NCBI GenBank assembly: GCA_041651175.1
Contig: JBAZJT010000029.1
Location: forward strand, 1 to 21,923
Reading direction: 5' to 3'
DNA length: 21,923 nucleotides
Source: Elusimicrobiales bacterium
GTDB lineage: Bacteria; Elusimicrobiota; Elusimicrobia; Elusimicrobiales; Elusimicrobiaceae
Numbering within the stretch: position 1 is the stretch's first letter; every line of letters starts with the position of its first letter. The translations under genes and the position numbers were made by a program. The notes below the pieces were generated by a model. That model did no database searches. It was given only the letters and a program-made list of their open reading frames with translations, and was not told the DNA's origin. This document shows positions 10,101 to 19,905 of the stretch, piece after piece.

Positions 10101-10437
10101 GCCGATGGTGCAGGGCGTCAACCCGCTGGCCAGCAACGCATTCGCGTTCCGGCAGTTTTATGTGTATCCCAACCCCGCCAAGAACGGCAACACGCCGAAA
10201 CTGCATCTTGAATGCGGCGTGGGCGACGGCGCGGACATTCGCATCTACGACGTGTCCGGACAGTTGCGCCACAGCGGCCACATGGACGGCGGGCCGAATG
10301 TGCTTTTGCCGGAATACGCATACGAGTACGAGTGGAACATGTCCGGCGCGGGCTCCGGCGTGTACACGGCGGTGATTGAAGCGCACAAAGCCGGCGAGAC
10401 CGTCAAAGCCAAAAAGAAGTTCGCGATAGTGAGGTAA
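4135..10437 (+). CDS. Giant secreted protein: FN3 domains, eleven TIG/IPT repeats, FlgD/T9SS-like C-terminus
   Basis: The start is supported by AGGAG (4124-4128) six bases before the ATG and by a signal peptide (about residues 1-27). Layout of the 2100 residues: an N-terminal CARDB-like beta region (about 30-460) with VPFYLGVRAVNAGSGTAVNF; about four fibronectin type III-like domains (462-850); eleven TIG/IPT repeats of about 88 residues (851-1822), each with GPIG, GFG.Y.G and LSLWNGTTIQGT signatures; a ZU5-like segment (about 1866-2000, with VDIAPGAMAEDAFITI); and a final Ig-like domain (about 2003-2100) with FYVYPNPAKNG and IYDVSGQLR. That last domain resembles FlgD-Ig or type IX secretion sorting domains. 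The protein is probably displayed or released at the cell surface, as an adhesin or scaffold. Its partner may be the PorV-like barrel encoded five bases downstream. No enzymatic domain is visible, and ligand and function are unknown. Confidence 0.92.
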   Translation: MENKKFSILKLSAWLALSCAALPAWPGSAVSGTVCAVVNLQLNQEAALEREGFIAKLTLTNSLGDLPLSNLRIDVAITDADGNAADSLFYSRVTDLQGVGAVDGTGLVQPSASAAVQWLIVPSPGAGGGAAGGAKYNVKAQMTYNTGGVARVTTTFPVIITVKPQPLIRLEYVLPFEVFGDEPLTPEVAESTVPFYLGVRAVNAGSGTAVNFSIDSAQPVIMDSKQGLPVNFMIANAWLPGGQPADKTLKINFGNIAPNVSAMAAWSMVASLSGRFTSFGASFTHSAALGGALTSLIDSASTYTLIKDVLADMPGRDSQFDFLINKTTPREQMEILLASGQDIQPEYVMESDRAGLSPVTNVPAHLNGTLSGSNAVLHLVYDAGVSTGVWIHASVPAPAGGQADIASAMRANGSVINPRDIWVSRHFDKASLSYVYRLHILDYVTEAAPDYAITFNASLLDMPPSAVADLSADVSAGGVALRWTASGEDGAAGAIYNGKIAVFRSTDTAAAPQAGAANVVISTTVQPGAAQYYVLGDLLGNATHQAQVWMADARGNYSGPSNKAVFFTYARQPSGVAVSSVAATGFLLEWINSANLPGAQYRVKVSSQAGDAGSESGFAADITSYTCSGLAPDVDYTASIQPRDLEGRLSPYSDAAHVTTLANAPAAADAPIIKVATGSVAIAWNANGNPARTLYLVQASTTPDFSGIAASASVSGSSEALDNLLPDRMYTARAAAINGAGMRSAFATIGSTVTLAAMPASALFTGVSSVTASVSWDSGGNPYDTLYHLDISTSPDFLPVAGSSDVLHEGFTFAGLAPATTYFARVRAANRAGVPTDFAAAISTVTGKSYGMTIASFSPQSGPIGTVFTLAGGGFGAYNGSKTVVLIGGATAQLSLWNGTTIQGTIPGALAAGTYTVVAQRIYTSSADVSNAVSFTVTTPSVYGVSPSSGPIGQTFVLAGAEFGQYAGSLTRVLIGGATCPLSLWNGTTVQGTIPGALSAGTYPVVLERRTSDGGSVVAGTVAFTVVAPRLDSVSPSSGPIGMPFTISGSGFGSYAGSYTRVLVGGTTAALSLWNDGKIQGRIPGTLAAGSYAVAVERAASDGGLVRSSTASFTVTEPAITGLAPDNGPIGTAFTLTGHDFGPYAGANTQVRVGDKLAPLSLWNGTTVQGTIPGLEAGQYPVVIEIASGGGLVATNTYYFTVTTPAVAGITPSTAPIGQTFIITGSGFGAYAGSYTRVLIGGVTAQLSLWNGTTIQGTIPGALASGARSVVVERAVADGMVARAVAPSITVAGLEVYSLTPSTAPIGQPFTITGGNFGSYSGSYTTVLIGGVTAQLSLWNGTTIQGVIPNIAAGAQPVVVSRRTADGGLAASATMYLNIVAPVAYSVTPSSGPIGQPFTITGDNFGSYSGSYTTVLIGGVTAQLSLWNSTTIQGTVPGALYSGSYPVVVRRTTSDGGVAESAPLSFAVAGINVSTLTPVAGPIGSVFTIVGENFGSYNGANTRVLIGGTTCPLSLWNGTTIQGTVPGLLPAGPQPVVVERASGGYVIRSATSYFEITVPTLQSVSPSTGPIGMPFTLVGANFGAYNGSNTRVKIGGVVAPLSLWNGTTIQGTVPGSLAAGDYELVVERAASGGGLQASATAYFGVILPQLNSVSPSTAPVGAPFVLTGSGFGNYSGANTAVLINGATQPLSLWTDTKIQGSLTYFTTGQYPVAVKRLASGGAAQSQELSIGVISPTITALTLATNGSGTSFVLTGTGFGPYNGAQINGKPATRVMLDATTVCSLSAWTDVQIRGIIPDSAATGSHMLTAVREVSGGLQSSNGASYGSGGVIILSGAAKGGTRGAVAVSYAGAADPNAGLPLPAEWGGRVESSNRAAVDIAPGAMAEDAFITIATAAVTEEISRQMMQSEARALIMPVGPALNFGPEGMKLASPAALTVPFDRTQIPYGKTERDLALYNWDEGSGSWILSEAELKNGRLEAKTSHLSLYQPMVQGVNPLASNAFAFRQFYVYPNPAKNGNTPKLHLECGVGDGADIRIYDVSGQLRHSGHMDGGPNVLLPEYAYEYEWNMSGAGSGVYTAVIEAHKAGETVKAKKKFAIVR
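6688..9600 (+). repeat. Tandem array of eleven TIG/IPT-coding repeats, unit about 264 bp
   Basis: The LSLWN motif recurs at about 6820, 7083, 7351, 7620, 7881, 8148, 8412, 8679, 8943, 9209 and 9489, a period close to 264 bases. Units 6 and 7 are nearly identical at DNA level over about 115 bases (about 8056-8170 versus 8320-8434, offset exactly 264). The last two units are the most diverged (SLWTDTKIQG and SAWTDVQIRG). The pattern indicates growth by unequal recombination or slippage with later divergence. It is a coding repeat, not a CRISPR array. Confidence 0.93.
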
Positions 10438-10441
10438 CTGT

Positions 10442-11329
10442 ATGCGCAAATTATCAATAGCACTGATGGTTGCCTCCGCGCTCTCGCAGGCGGCGCATGC
10501 CGGCACGGCTGGCTCCGCGTTTCTGAAAATCGCCCCAGGCGCGCGCGAGCAGGGCATGGCCGGCGCGGCGACCGCTGTCGCCGGCGGTGCGACGGCGATG
10601 TACATCAACCCGGCGGGCATGGCCGGGACCGGCGCGGAGCTTTCCGCCTCGCATGTGGAGCTTGCCCAGGAAAACAAGCTGGAAAATATCGTGCTCGCTC
10701 ACGACGCTTTCGGCGGAAGACTGGCGTATGGGCTCACATACGTGCATTACGGCGACCTTGAGGGCCGGGACACATCTGGCAACCTGACATCAAATTTCAC
10801 CGCCTACGACGGCGCGCTGCAACTCGCATACGCGAAAGCATTCGGGAACCTGTCGCTCGGCGCGGCGGTAAAAGCGGTTCGCAACAAGATAGAGGATGAA
10901 TCCGGCACCGGCGCGGGATTGGACGCGGGCGCGATTTATGATTTCAAAGCATTCAAGCTCGGCGCGGCAATCACCAATATCGGCAAATCGGGAAAGCTTG
11001 GCGGCATGGACGAGGACCTGCCGACAACCGCCGCAATCGGCGCATCAACGCTGATAAAATCCGTCCTGATAGCCGCCGACTGCAAGCGCAACATCCCAGA
11101 AAACCGCACCATCATCGCCGCCGGTGCGGAAGCGGCCCTAATTGCCGCATTCACGCTCCGCGCAGGCTATCAGAAAGACGCGACGAACACGAACATCCCG
11201 TCGGACAACATGAATGGCCTAAACGCGGGTTTCGGTCTCGCAATCGGCAAGCTGACGGTTGATTACGCCTACAGCTCGCAGGGCGAACTCGGCAACAACC
11301 ACAGATTCACGCTGACCGCGAAATTTTAA
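10442..11329 (+). CDS. PorV/PorQ (UPF0164)-family outer-membrane beta-barrel protein
   Basis: The 295-residue product has a signal peptide with cleavage after AHA (residue 20). The family-typical N-terminus follows (GSAFLKIAPGAREQGMAGA, then MYINPAGMAG with the NPAG turn at 56-59). The rest is alternating beta strands, ending in a C-terminal strand (HRFTLTAKF) with a terminal Phe, as expected for an assembled outer-membrane barrel. PorV relatives carry type IX secretion substrates to the surface-attachment machinery; UPF0164 proteins are less well defined. The gene starts five bases after the giant protein's stop, with its ribosome binding site (GAGGT, 10431-10435) inside that gene, so the two are probably translationally coupled. 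A secretion or anchoring role for the upstream protein is inferred from family and position. Confidence 0.85.
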   Translation: MRKLSIALMVASALSQAAHAGTAGSAFLKIAPGAREQGMAGAATAVAGGATAMYINPAGMAGTGAELSASHVELAQENKLENIVLAHDAFGGRLAYGLTYVHYGDLEGRDTSGNLTSNFTAYDGALQLAYAKAFGNLSLGAAVKAVRNKIEDESGTGAGLDAGAIYDFKAFKLGAAITNIGKSGKLGGMDEDLPTTAAIGASTLIKSVLIAADCKRNIPENRTIIAAGAEAALIAAFTLRAGYQKDATNTNIPSDNMNGLNAGFGLAIGKLTVDYAYSSQGELGNNHRFTLTAKF

Positions 11330-11386
11330 GCATTCTGCCACGCGAACTTTTGATATCCGTTGAGCTATTGACTTCTGTATACGTAA

Positions 11387-11509
11387 TGTCCCAAGCGATT
11401 GTCCGCAGTAGAAACCTACGAATGCGACTGCACCCGTTTCGGCCCGCCAGAAGAACGCAAGGTCATGGCGCTCGCATGGCTGGGCCCCGCCCAGCAGGAG
11501 ATGTTTTGA
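11387..11509 (+). pseudogene. Possible coding relic of 40 codons in the gap before the defence island
   Basis: The roughly 270-base gap between the PorV-like gene and hsdM holds a short open frame with protein-like composition and no good start or ribosome binding site (it is open only after a TAA at 11384). It includes ETYECDCTRFGPPEERKVMA and ends LAWLGPAQQEMF at the TGA at 11507. It could be the C-terminal remnant of a gene cut when the island inserted. I do not recognise a family, and chance coding is possible. Confidence 0.25.
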
Positions 11510-11551
11510 AGTATCTCCCGCATTCTTTAAGCTGCAATTATTAAGCTGAAG

Positions 11552-11580
11552 TTCACGTCAAAGCCGCCTATTTTTATTAC
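11552..11580 (+). promoter_or_regulatory. Candidate sigma70-type promoter for the type I R-M operon
   Basis: A TTCACG box (11552-11557) and a TATTAC box (11575-11580) lie 17 bases apart, about 20 bases before the hsdM start, in the AT-rich end of the gap. Each matches four of six consensus positions. A ribosome binding site (AGAGGA, near 11589-11593) precedes the ATG at 11600. The promoter call is weak and rests on spacing and position. Confidence 0.35.
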
Positions 11581-11599
11581 AATTGGGTAGAGGATATTT

Positions 11600-13144
11600 A
11601 TGGCAACTGACACCAAGTCTGAACCGTTTGAGAAAGAGCTTTTCAAAATGGCGGATAAGCTCCGCAAAAATATGGACGCCGCCGAGTATAAGCATATTGT
11701 GCTTGGCCTTATCTTTTTGAAATATATTTCTGATTCGTTCGAGGAACTTTACGGCAAAATAAAAACCGGCAAGGGCGAATTTGCGGACGCAAACCCTGAG
11801 GACAAGGATGAATATCAGGCGGAAAATGTCTTTTTTGTCCCGCAAATAGCGCGGTGGTCATATCTTCATGCCCATGCCAAGCTCCCATCCATCGGCAAAG
11901 ATGTTGACAACGCGATGGAAGCGATAGAAAAGGAAAACCCCACGCTCAAAGGTATTCTGCCTAAGGTTTACGCCCGACCCAATCTGGACAAAGCCGCGCT
12001 TGGCGGGCTGATTGACCTTGTCGGCAATATTGCAATAGGAGATGAAGCCGCCAAGAGTAAAGACATTCTGGGCCGCGTGTATGAGTATTTCCTTGGCGAG
12101 TTCGCCAACGCCGAAGGCAAAAAAGGCGGCCAGTTCTACACACCAGAGTCCATAGTCCGCGTCATGGTGGAGATGATAGAGCCATACAAGGGTCGCGTGT
12201 TTGACCCCTGCTGCGGCAGCGGCGGAATGTTTGTAATGAGCGAAAAGTTTATTGAAAACCATAAAGGTAAACACGACGACATCTCCATTTACGGGCAAGA
12301 AAGCAATCAAACAACCTACCGCCTCTGCCGCATGAACCTTGCCATTCGCGGGATTGACGGCTCGCAGGTTAAATGGAACACCGAAGGCTCGTTCTTGAAC
12401 GACCAGCACAAAGACCTTAAAGCTGATTTTATCCTTGCCAACCCGCCGTTTAACGACAGCGACTGGTCCGGCCAGCTTTTGCAAAAGGACTCGCGCTGGC
12501 AATATGGCCTGCCCCCTGCCTCAAATGCCAACTATGCGTGGCTCCAGCACATGATTTACCACCTTTCCCCACGCGGCGTTATGGCTTGCGTGCTGGCTAA
12601 CGGCTCGCTTTCCAGCCAGACCAGCGGCGAGGGCGAAATAAGAAAGGCGCTTGTAACTAACGAGCTTGTGGACTGCATAGTGGCCCTGCCAAAGCAGCTT
12701 TTTTATAACACCGGCATTCCGGCGTGCATCTGGTTCATCTCCCGCAAGCGTACCGGCAACGGCGACCGCAAACGCACCGGTGAAGTGCTGTTTATCGACG
12801 CCAGCGAAGTTGGTTACATGAAAGACCGCACCCACCGGGGCTTCCGCGAGGAAGATATAGCTACGATAGCCGGAACCTACCATGAATGGCGCAAGCGCAA
12901 CAGCAAATATAAAGACATCAAAGGCTTCTGCAAATCCGCCACGCTTGCCGATATCGAAAAGCATAGTTTTGTCCTGACCCCGGGCCGCTATGTCGGCATC
13001 GAGGACGAAGTGGACGACGGCATCCCGTTTGAAACCAAAATCGCCACGCTTACAAAGAAGCTTTCCGAGCAGATGTCGCAGGAAAAAAAGCTGAACGATG
13101 AGATAAAAAAACAGCTTTCCAGTATTGGCATCAAGCTGGATTAA
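11600..13144 (+). CDS. hsdM: Type I restriction-modification system, methyltransferase subunit HsdM
   Basis: HsdM pairs with HsdS to methylate adenine (N6) in the recognition sequence and forms the restriction complex with HsdR. The 514-residue length is normal for the family. The N-terminal helical domain (about residues 8-150) contains MADKLRKNMDAAEYKHIVLG. The catalytic domain starts with GGQFYTPESIVRVMVEMI. The SAM-binding motif I is FDPCCGSGGM (201-210) and the catalytic motif IV is NPPF (281-284), preceded by ADFILA. All key residues are present, so the enzyme should be active. It is the first gene of the operon with dinD, hsdS, a DUF5677-like gene and hsdR. An 82-base gap with a dyad separates it from dinD. 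Confidence 0.97.
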   Translation: MATDTKSEPFEKELFKMADKLRKNMDAAEYKHIVLGLIFLKYISDSFEELYGKIKTGKGEFADANPEDKDEYQAENVFFVPQIARWSYLHAHAKLPSIGKDVDNAMEAIEKENPTLKGILPKVYARPNLDKAALGGLIDLVGNIAIGDEAAKSKDILGRVYEYFLGEFANAEGKKGGQFYTPESIVRVMVEMIEPYKGRVFDPCCGSGGMFVMSEKFIENHKGKHDDISIYGQESNQTTYRLCRMNLAIRGIDGSQVKWNTEGSFLNDQHKDLKADFILANPPFNDSDWSGQLLQKDSRWQYGLPPASNANYAWLQHMIYHLSPRGVMACVLANGSLSSQTSGEGEIRKALVTNELVDCIVALPKQLFYNTGIPACIWFISRKRTGNGDRKRTGEVLFIDASEVGYMKDRTHRGFREEDIATIAGTYHEWRKRNSKYKDIKGFCKSATLADIEKHSFVLTPGRYVGIEDEVDDGIPFETKIATLTKKLSEQMSQEKKLNDEIKKQLSSIGIKLD

Positions 13145-13191
13145 GAAGCCGTTCGCAACTACCGAGGAAAACTCGGCGGTTCAATTTAAGG

Positions 13192-13210
13192 ATATCACAA
13201 TTCGTGATAT
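13192..13210. promoter_or_regulatory. Inverted repeat in front of dinD, candidate operator
   Basis: ATATCAC (13192-13198) and GTGATAT (13204-13210) form a perfect 7-base inverted repeat around a 5-base spacer (AATTC). It ends 16 bases before the dinD start, just upstream of the ribosome binding site AGAGG (13216-13220). Size and placement suit a dimeric repressor site, which could control dinD-hsdS-hsdR separately from hsdM. No LexA-type CTG-N10-CAG box is seen here. The binding protein is unknown. Confidence 0.45.
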
Positions 13211-13226
13211 TCAAAAGAGGTAGTCC

Positions 13227-14057
13227 ATGAACAGTTCAATTAATATTTTCGAGCAAATCAAGAAAATAAACGAATACGGGCAGGAGTTTTGGAGCGCGCG
13301 CGATTTATGCAAACTGCTAGGTTATACGGAATACGGCAAATTTTTGCCAGCAATCGAACGCGCCAAAGAGGCCTGCACCAATAGCGGGCAGAATGTTACG
13401 CATCATTTCGCCGAGGTGGGCGAAATGATAACCATCGCGACGGGCACGCCGCAGGAAGCGCACCGCGAAATTAAAAACTACAACCTCTCCCGCTATGCCT
13501 GCTACCTTATCGCCCAGAACGGCGACCCGCGCAAGGAAGAGATAGCCCTTGCCCAAACTTACTTTGCGATTCAAACACGACGGCAGGAAATGCACGAATT
13601 GCAAATAGAAGACAGCAAGCGCGTCCTCCTGCGTGACGAGATGAAGGAGCATAACAAAAACCTCGCCAAAGCCGCAAAGAATGCGGGAGTAAGCAATTAT
13701 GCCAATTTTCAGGATTATGGCTATATGGGCCTTTATGGCGGTCTGCGGCAAAAAGATATCCACTCGCGCAAAAAGCTCACTCCGAAGGAAGCAATACTCG
13801 ACCACATGGGCAGCGAAGAATTGGCCGCTAATCTTTTCCGCGCAACGCAAACCGAAGCCAAATTGAGAAGGGAAAACATTTCCGGCCAAGCCAAAGCCAT
13901 CAACGCGCATTACGATGTTGGCAAGAAGGTCCGCCAGACTATCAAAGATTTGGGCGGCACCATGCCAGAACGCTTGCCCACCCCTGACAACATCAAGGAA
14001 TCAAAAAAACGCCTGAAACAGTCCGCCAAAAAAGCGTTGCCAGAAAAAGAGCAATAA
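13227..14057 (+). CDS. dinD: DNA damage-inducible protein D (DinD)
   Basis: The 276-residue protein matches the E. coli DinD pattern along its length. It has an N-terminal BRO-N/antirepressor-like domain (about 5-125: WSARDLCKLLGYTEYGKFLP, RAKEACTNSG, LSRYACYLIAQNGDP, then QTYFAIQTRRQE). The second half has DEMKEHNKNLAKAAKNAGV, GYMGLYGGL, LDHMGSEELAANLFRATQTE and VRQTIKDLGGTMPE. Length agrees with E. coli DinD (about 274). DinD is known to inhibit RecA by disassembling RecA filaments. The start has AGAGG six bases upstream. The stop overlaps the hsdS start by one base (TAATG). Genes of this family are found inside type I R-M operons, where they may limit RecA action at cleaved DNA; that role here is inferred. 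Confidence 0.93.
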   Translation: MNSSINIFEQIKKINEYGQEFWSARDLCKLLGYTEYGKFLPAIERAKEACTNSGQNVTHHFAEVGEMITIATGTPQEAHREIKNYNLSRYACYLIAQNGDPRKEEIALAQTYFAIQTRRQEMHELQIEDSKRVLLRDEMKEHNKNLAKAAKNAGVSNYANFQDYGYMGLYGGLRQKDIHSRKKLTPKEAILDHMGSEELAANLFRATQTEAKLRRENISGQAKAINAHYDVGKKVRQTIKDLGGTMPERLPTPDNIKESKKRLKQSAKKALPEKEQ

Positions 14058-15274
14058 TGCCAAAGCAAGAACGAAAAATTCCAAAAGGCTGGAAAGAAAC
14101 GACACTGGGGGCGGTGGCGGAGGTCCAGACTGGTCCGTTCGGAAGCCAATTGCATAATGAAGACTATGTCAGCGATGGTATACCTATTATTACGGTGGAA
14201 AATCTGATTAACAATTCTATTACGCACACAGCAGATACTCCAATGGTTTCTGTTGATGATAACGCTAGATTGAAAAAATACTCTTTAAAAAAAGGGGACC
14301 TCGTTTTTAGCCGGGTAGGTTCTGTCGATAGATGTGGATATGTATCCGCAAAAGAAGATGGTTGGATGTTTTCGGGGCGGTTACTCAGGGTTCGATCATC
14401 GGCTTCTTTGCATGACCGCTATACTTTTTATTGGATGACACAAGAGGCTATTAAGGAATTTGTACGCAAAGTTGCCGTTGGTGCGACAATGCCTTCTATA
14501 AACACCGAATTGCTTTCACGGGTACCAATTGTTGTCCCACCACTTCCAGAACAGCGGGCGATTGCGGGGGTGTTGTCTTCGCTGGATGACAAGATAGAGC
14601 TTTTGCGCGATCAAAACAAAACGCTGGAAGCCATGGTCGCCACTATTTGGCAAAAGATGTTTGTGGGAGATGTAAACCCAAAATGGAAAGAAGGCTCTCT
14701 TTTAGATTTGATTGTATTGACTGGCGGTGGCACCCCAAAAACAGATGTTTTGGAATATTGGAATGGAAGCGTTCCTTGGCTTTCGGCAAAGGATATTACC
14801 GCAAATCATAAAAACTTCATTTTTCACACAGAAAAAACCATATCAGATTTAGGTTTGGCAAATTGCTCTGCAAAATTATTGCCAAAATATTCAACGGTCA
14901 TCTCGGCGCGTGGTACGGTGGGCAATTATTGCATTCTATCGTCCCCCATGGCATCCAGCCAATCAAACTACGGTATATTGCCCCTGAGTAGCAACTGCTA
15001 TTTTTTTACCTACTTTTTGATTGCATTTGTCGTGGCAGAACTGAAATCTGCCGCCTACGGGAGCATTTTTGACACGATAACGACAGAAACATTCCACGCG
15101 CATAAAGTACGAATACCAACAAAAGACCAAATAATTTACTTTGAAAAAATCGCAACCCCATTTCTTGAATCCATGCACAACAACACAGCCCAAATCCAAA
15201 CCCTTTCCACCCTACGCGACACGCTTTTACCCAAACTCATGAAAGGCGAATTGCGAGTTAGCAATGCAAAGTAA
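14057..15274 (+). CDS. hsdS: Type I restriction-modification system, specificity subunit HsdS
   Basis: HsdS reads the two-part recognition sequence and holds the HsdM and HsdR subunits. The 405-residue protein has the usual two target recognition domains: TRD1 (about 10-160, starting GWKETTLGAVAEVQTGPFGS) and TRD2 (about 208-360, with GGGTPKTDVLEYWNGSVPWL). The central conserved helix is at about 162-198 (PPLPEQRAIAGVLSSLDDKI and onward). The matching C-terminal helix ends LRDTLLPKLMKGEL. Both TRDs are more AT-rich than hsdM and hsdR, as expected for exchangeable domains. The start overlaps the dinD stop, and the end overlaps the next gene by 11 bases. The target sequence cannot be read from the protein. 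Confidence 0.95.
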   Translation: MPKQERKIPKGWKETTLGAVAEVQTGPFGSQLHNEDYVSDGIPIITVENLINNSITHTADTPMVSVDDNARLKKYSLKKGDLVFSRVGSVDRCGYVSAKEDGWMFSGRLLRVRSSASLHDRYTFYWMTQEAIKEFVRKVAVGATMPSINTELLSRVPIVVPPLPEQRAIAGVLSSLDDKIELLRDQNKTLEAMVATIWQKMFVGDVNPKWKEGSLLDLIVLTGGGTPKTDVLEYWNGSVPWLSAKDITANHKNFIFHTEKTISDLGLANCSAKLLPKYSTVISARGTVGNYCILSSPMASSQSNYGILPLSSNCYFFTYFLIAFVVAELKSAAYGSIFDTITTETFHAHKVRIPTKDQIIYFEKIATPFLESMHNNTAQIQTLSTLRDTLLPKLMKGELRVSNAK

Positions 15275-16743
15275 TAGCTTTAGAAAAAATGAAACGCCAT
15301 TAAGCAAACATGAACGGAACAAGAAAGTTTTAACTCCACCGTTGCTTAAAATTCCGAAATTAAAAATTAATTCATGGCGCAATGACCGTTTGCCGGAAAT
15401 GCTTTGGGCTGTTCTTGTGATAGGAAATATTCAAAGAACAGATGCTTTGGAGTTTTTTCGATATATTGCAAAGTTCGTGGATAAACATCCAGATTGTTTT
15501 GATGTCAGCATTACAGGTATTGCACAGTTACCGAGTGATAAACGAAGATTATTTATAAAGCACTTTACCAGTTATTCATCTGTGATAAATGACATATTGC
15601 GTCCAATGCTATTATTCCCACAGTTGCCCGGTTTTGCTGATTGGAAAAAAGTTTTGCCTGAACCAATACCCGACAAGGACTGGAAACAGTTGGGAATGGG
15701 CGTTGCGTTAGCATCGGCTCATCAGACTCAAGAAGCGACGGATTGTAGGTGGATAAGGTTTTTGTGTATGGTCTTTGGCGGAAAAATGCGTTTTCATAAA
15801 GATATGGCTGGTAGAGTAGAGGAACTCCTGAAATACCCTAATTTAGGAGACATGACCAGTGTTCGGCCATTTATTAGAAGCACAGAAGCCACCCTGGAAG
15901 CAAATTCCCATAACACCTTTATTTGGGCGCCATACTTCTGGGATTATTGTTTTGAACACACACAGCATGGTAAAGATGTTGATTTATTCAAAAAAATTGA
16001 AGACCGCAAAAAACACCTTTTCACTGATTATGAACATACGAAAAACAATTACTTCGAGGAAAACGAACTCTTACGGAGAAAGTTGTTTGAACATTTCCTC
16101 AAGACTAAGAAATCTTCAGTGCTCGATGCCAGACATGACGCTGCTTTCGGATTATCATTATATGCATTGTCTATGTTTAGCGAAATTGTTTGTTATGGTG
16201 CAAACTCCGGCATTCTCGGTCGCCTCGGATTACGTGCGCTTGTTGAGGTATACATAACTTTCGCATATTTACTCAAAAACGAAAAGGACAAGCCGGATAT
16301 ATGGGGAGTTTATAGGGCACATGGCTATGGACAAGCCAAGTTGGTTCATTTGACAGCAAAAGAACTGAAAACAACAATGAACTCCATTGAATTGGATGTG
16401 ATGGAATACATTGCAGGTGAAGATTTTTTTGGTGAATTTGTCCCAATAAATCTCGGACATTGGGATTCGGGCGATTTGCGCCAAATGGCGGAAGAAGCTG
16501 GACTTAAAGATGTGTATCGTAAATATTATGCCTACACTTCCGGTTTTATTCATGGCAATTGGGCGGCTGTACGAGAATCCCAGTACCAAACATGCATGAA
16601 TCCAACTCATCGGCTTCATTGTATCCCTCATGGGGAATTAAGTTTTTTGCCAAGTGTAACTAATGATGCGGTAGAAATAGTAAACAGCGTTTTTGCATGT
16701 CTTTCACTCGCGTATCCTGATATAAGCGTTCGGATAAAAACGT

Positions 16744-16760
<17 letters not shown>
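15264..16760 (+). CDS. DUF5677-like protein inserted between hsdS and hsdR
   Basis: The 498-residue protein is AT-rich and mostly helical. The first part (to about residue 270) contains INSWRNDRLPEMLWAVLVIG; I cannot assign it to a known domain. The C-terminal part (about 290-470) resembles DUF5677: an R-rich helix GRLGLRALVEVYITFAYLLK (about 319-338), then YYAYTSGFIHGNW (421-433) with an S...H pair. That geometry recalls HEPN-like helical domains, but the classic Rx4-6H motif is not obvious. No membrane segment or signal peptide is seen. The gene overlaps hsdS by 11 bases and hsdR by 17, so it is expressed as part of the R-M operon. It could be an accessory effector, a modulator or a passenger; function is unknown. 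Confidence 0.75.
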
Positions 16761-19884
<3,124 letters not shown>

Positions 19885-19905
19885 TTTTTAGCGGAAGCAT
19901 TACGC

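Noticed and set aside
9676..10677. Long open frame on the - strand (333 codons), and similar ones at 4186-5268, 6820-7902, 498-1145 and 17677-18405
   Set aside because: They are antiparallel shadows of well-supported + strand genes in GC-rich or strongly coding DNA, have no family motifs, and lack sensible starts or ribosome binding sites.
11368..11373. TTGACT box as a promoter -35 element
   Set aside because: No acceptable -10 box is found 16-18 bases downstream; the candidate closer to hsdM fits better.
11350..11544. 64-codon frame starting at TTG in the gap before hsdM
   Set aside because: No ribosome binding site or motif; composition (many Arg and Pro) suggests a shadow of the relic-like frame at 11387-11509.
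13162..13176. Hairpin CCGAG/CTCGG after hsdM as a terminator
   Set aside because: The stem is only five base pairs and is not followed by a T run, so intrinsic termination is unlikely.
13145..13226. LexA box expected in front of dinD
   Set aside because: No CTG-N10-CAG or close variant is visible; only the unrelated ATATCAC/GTGATAT dyad is present.
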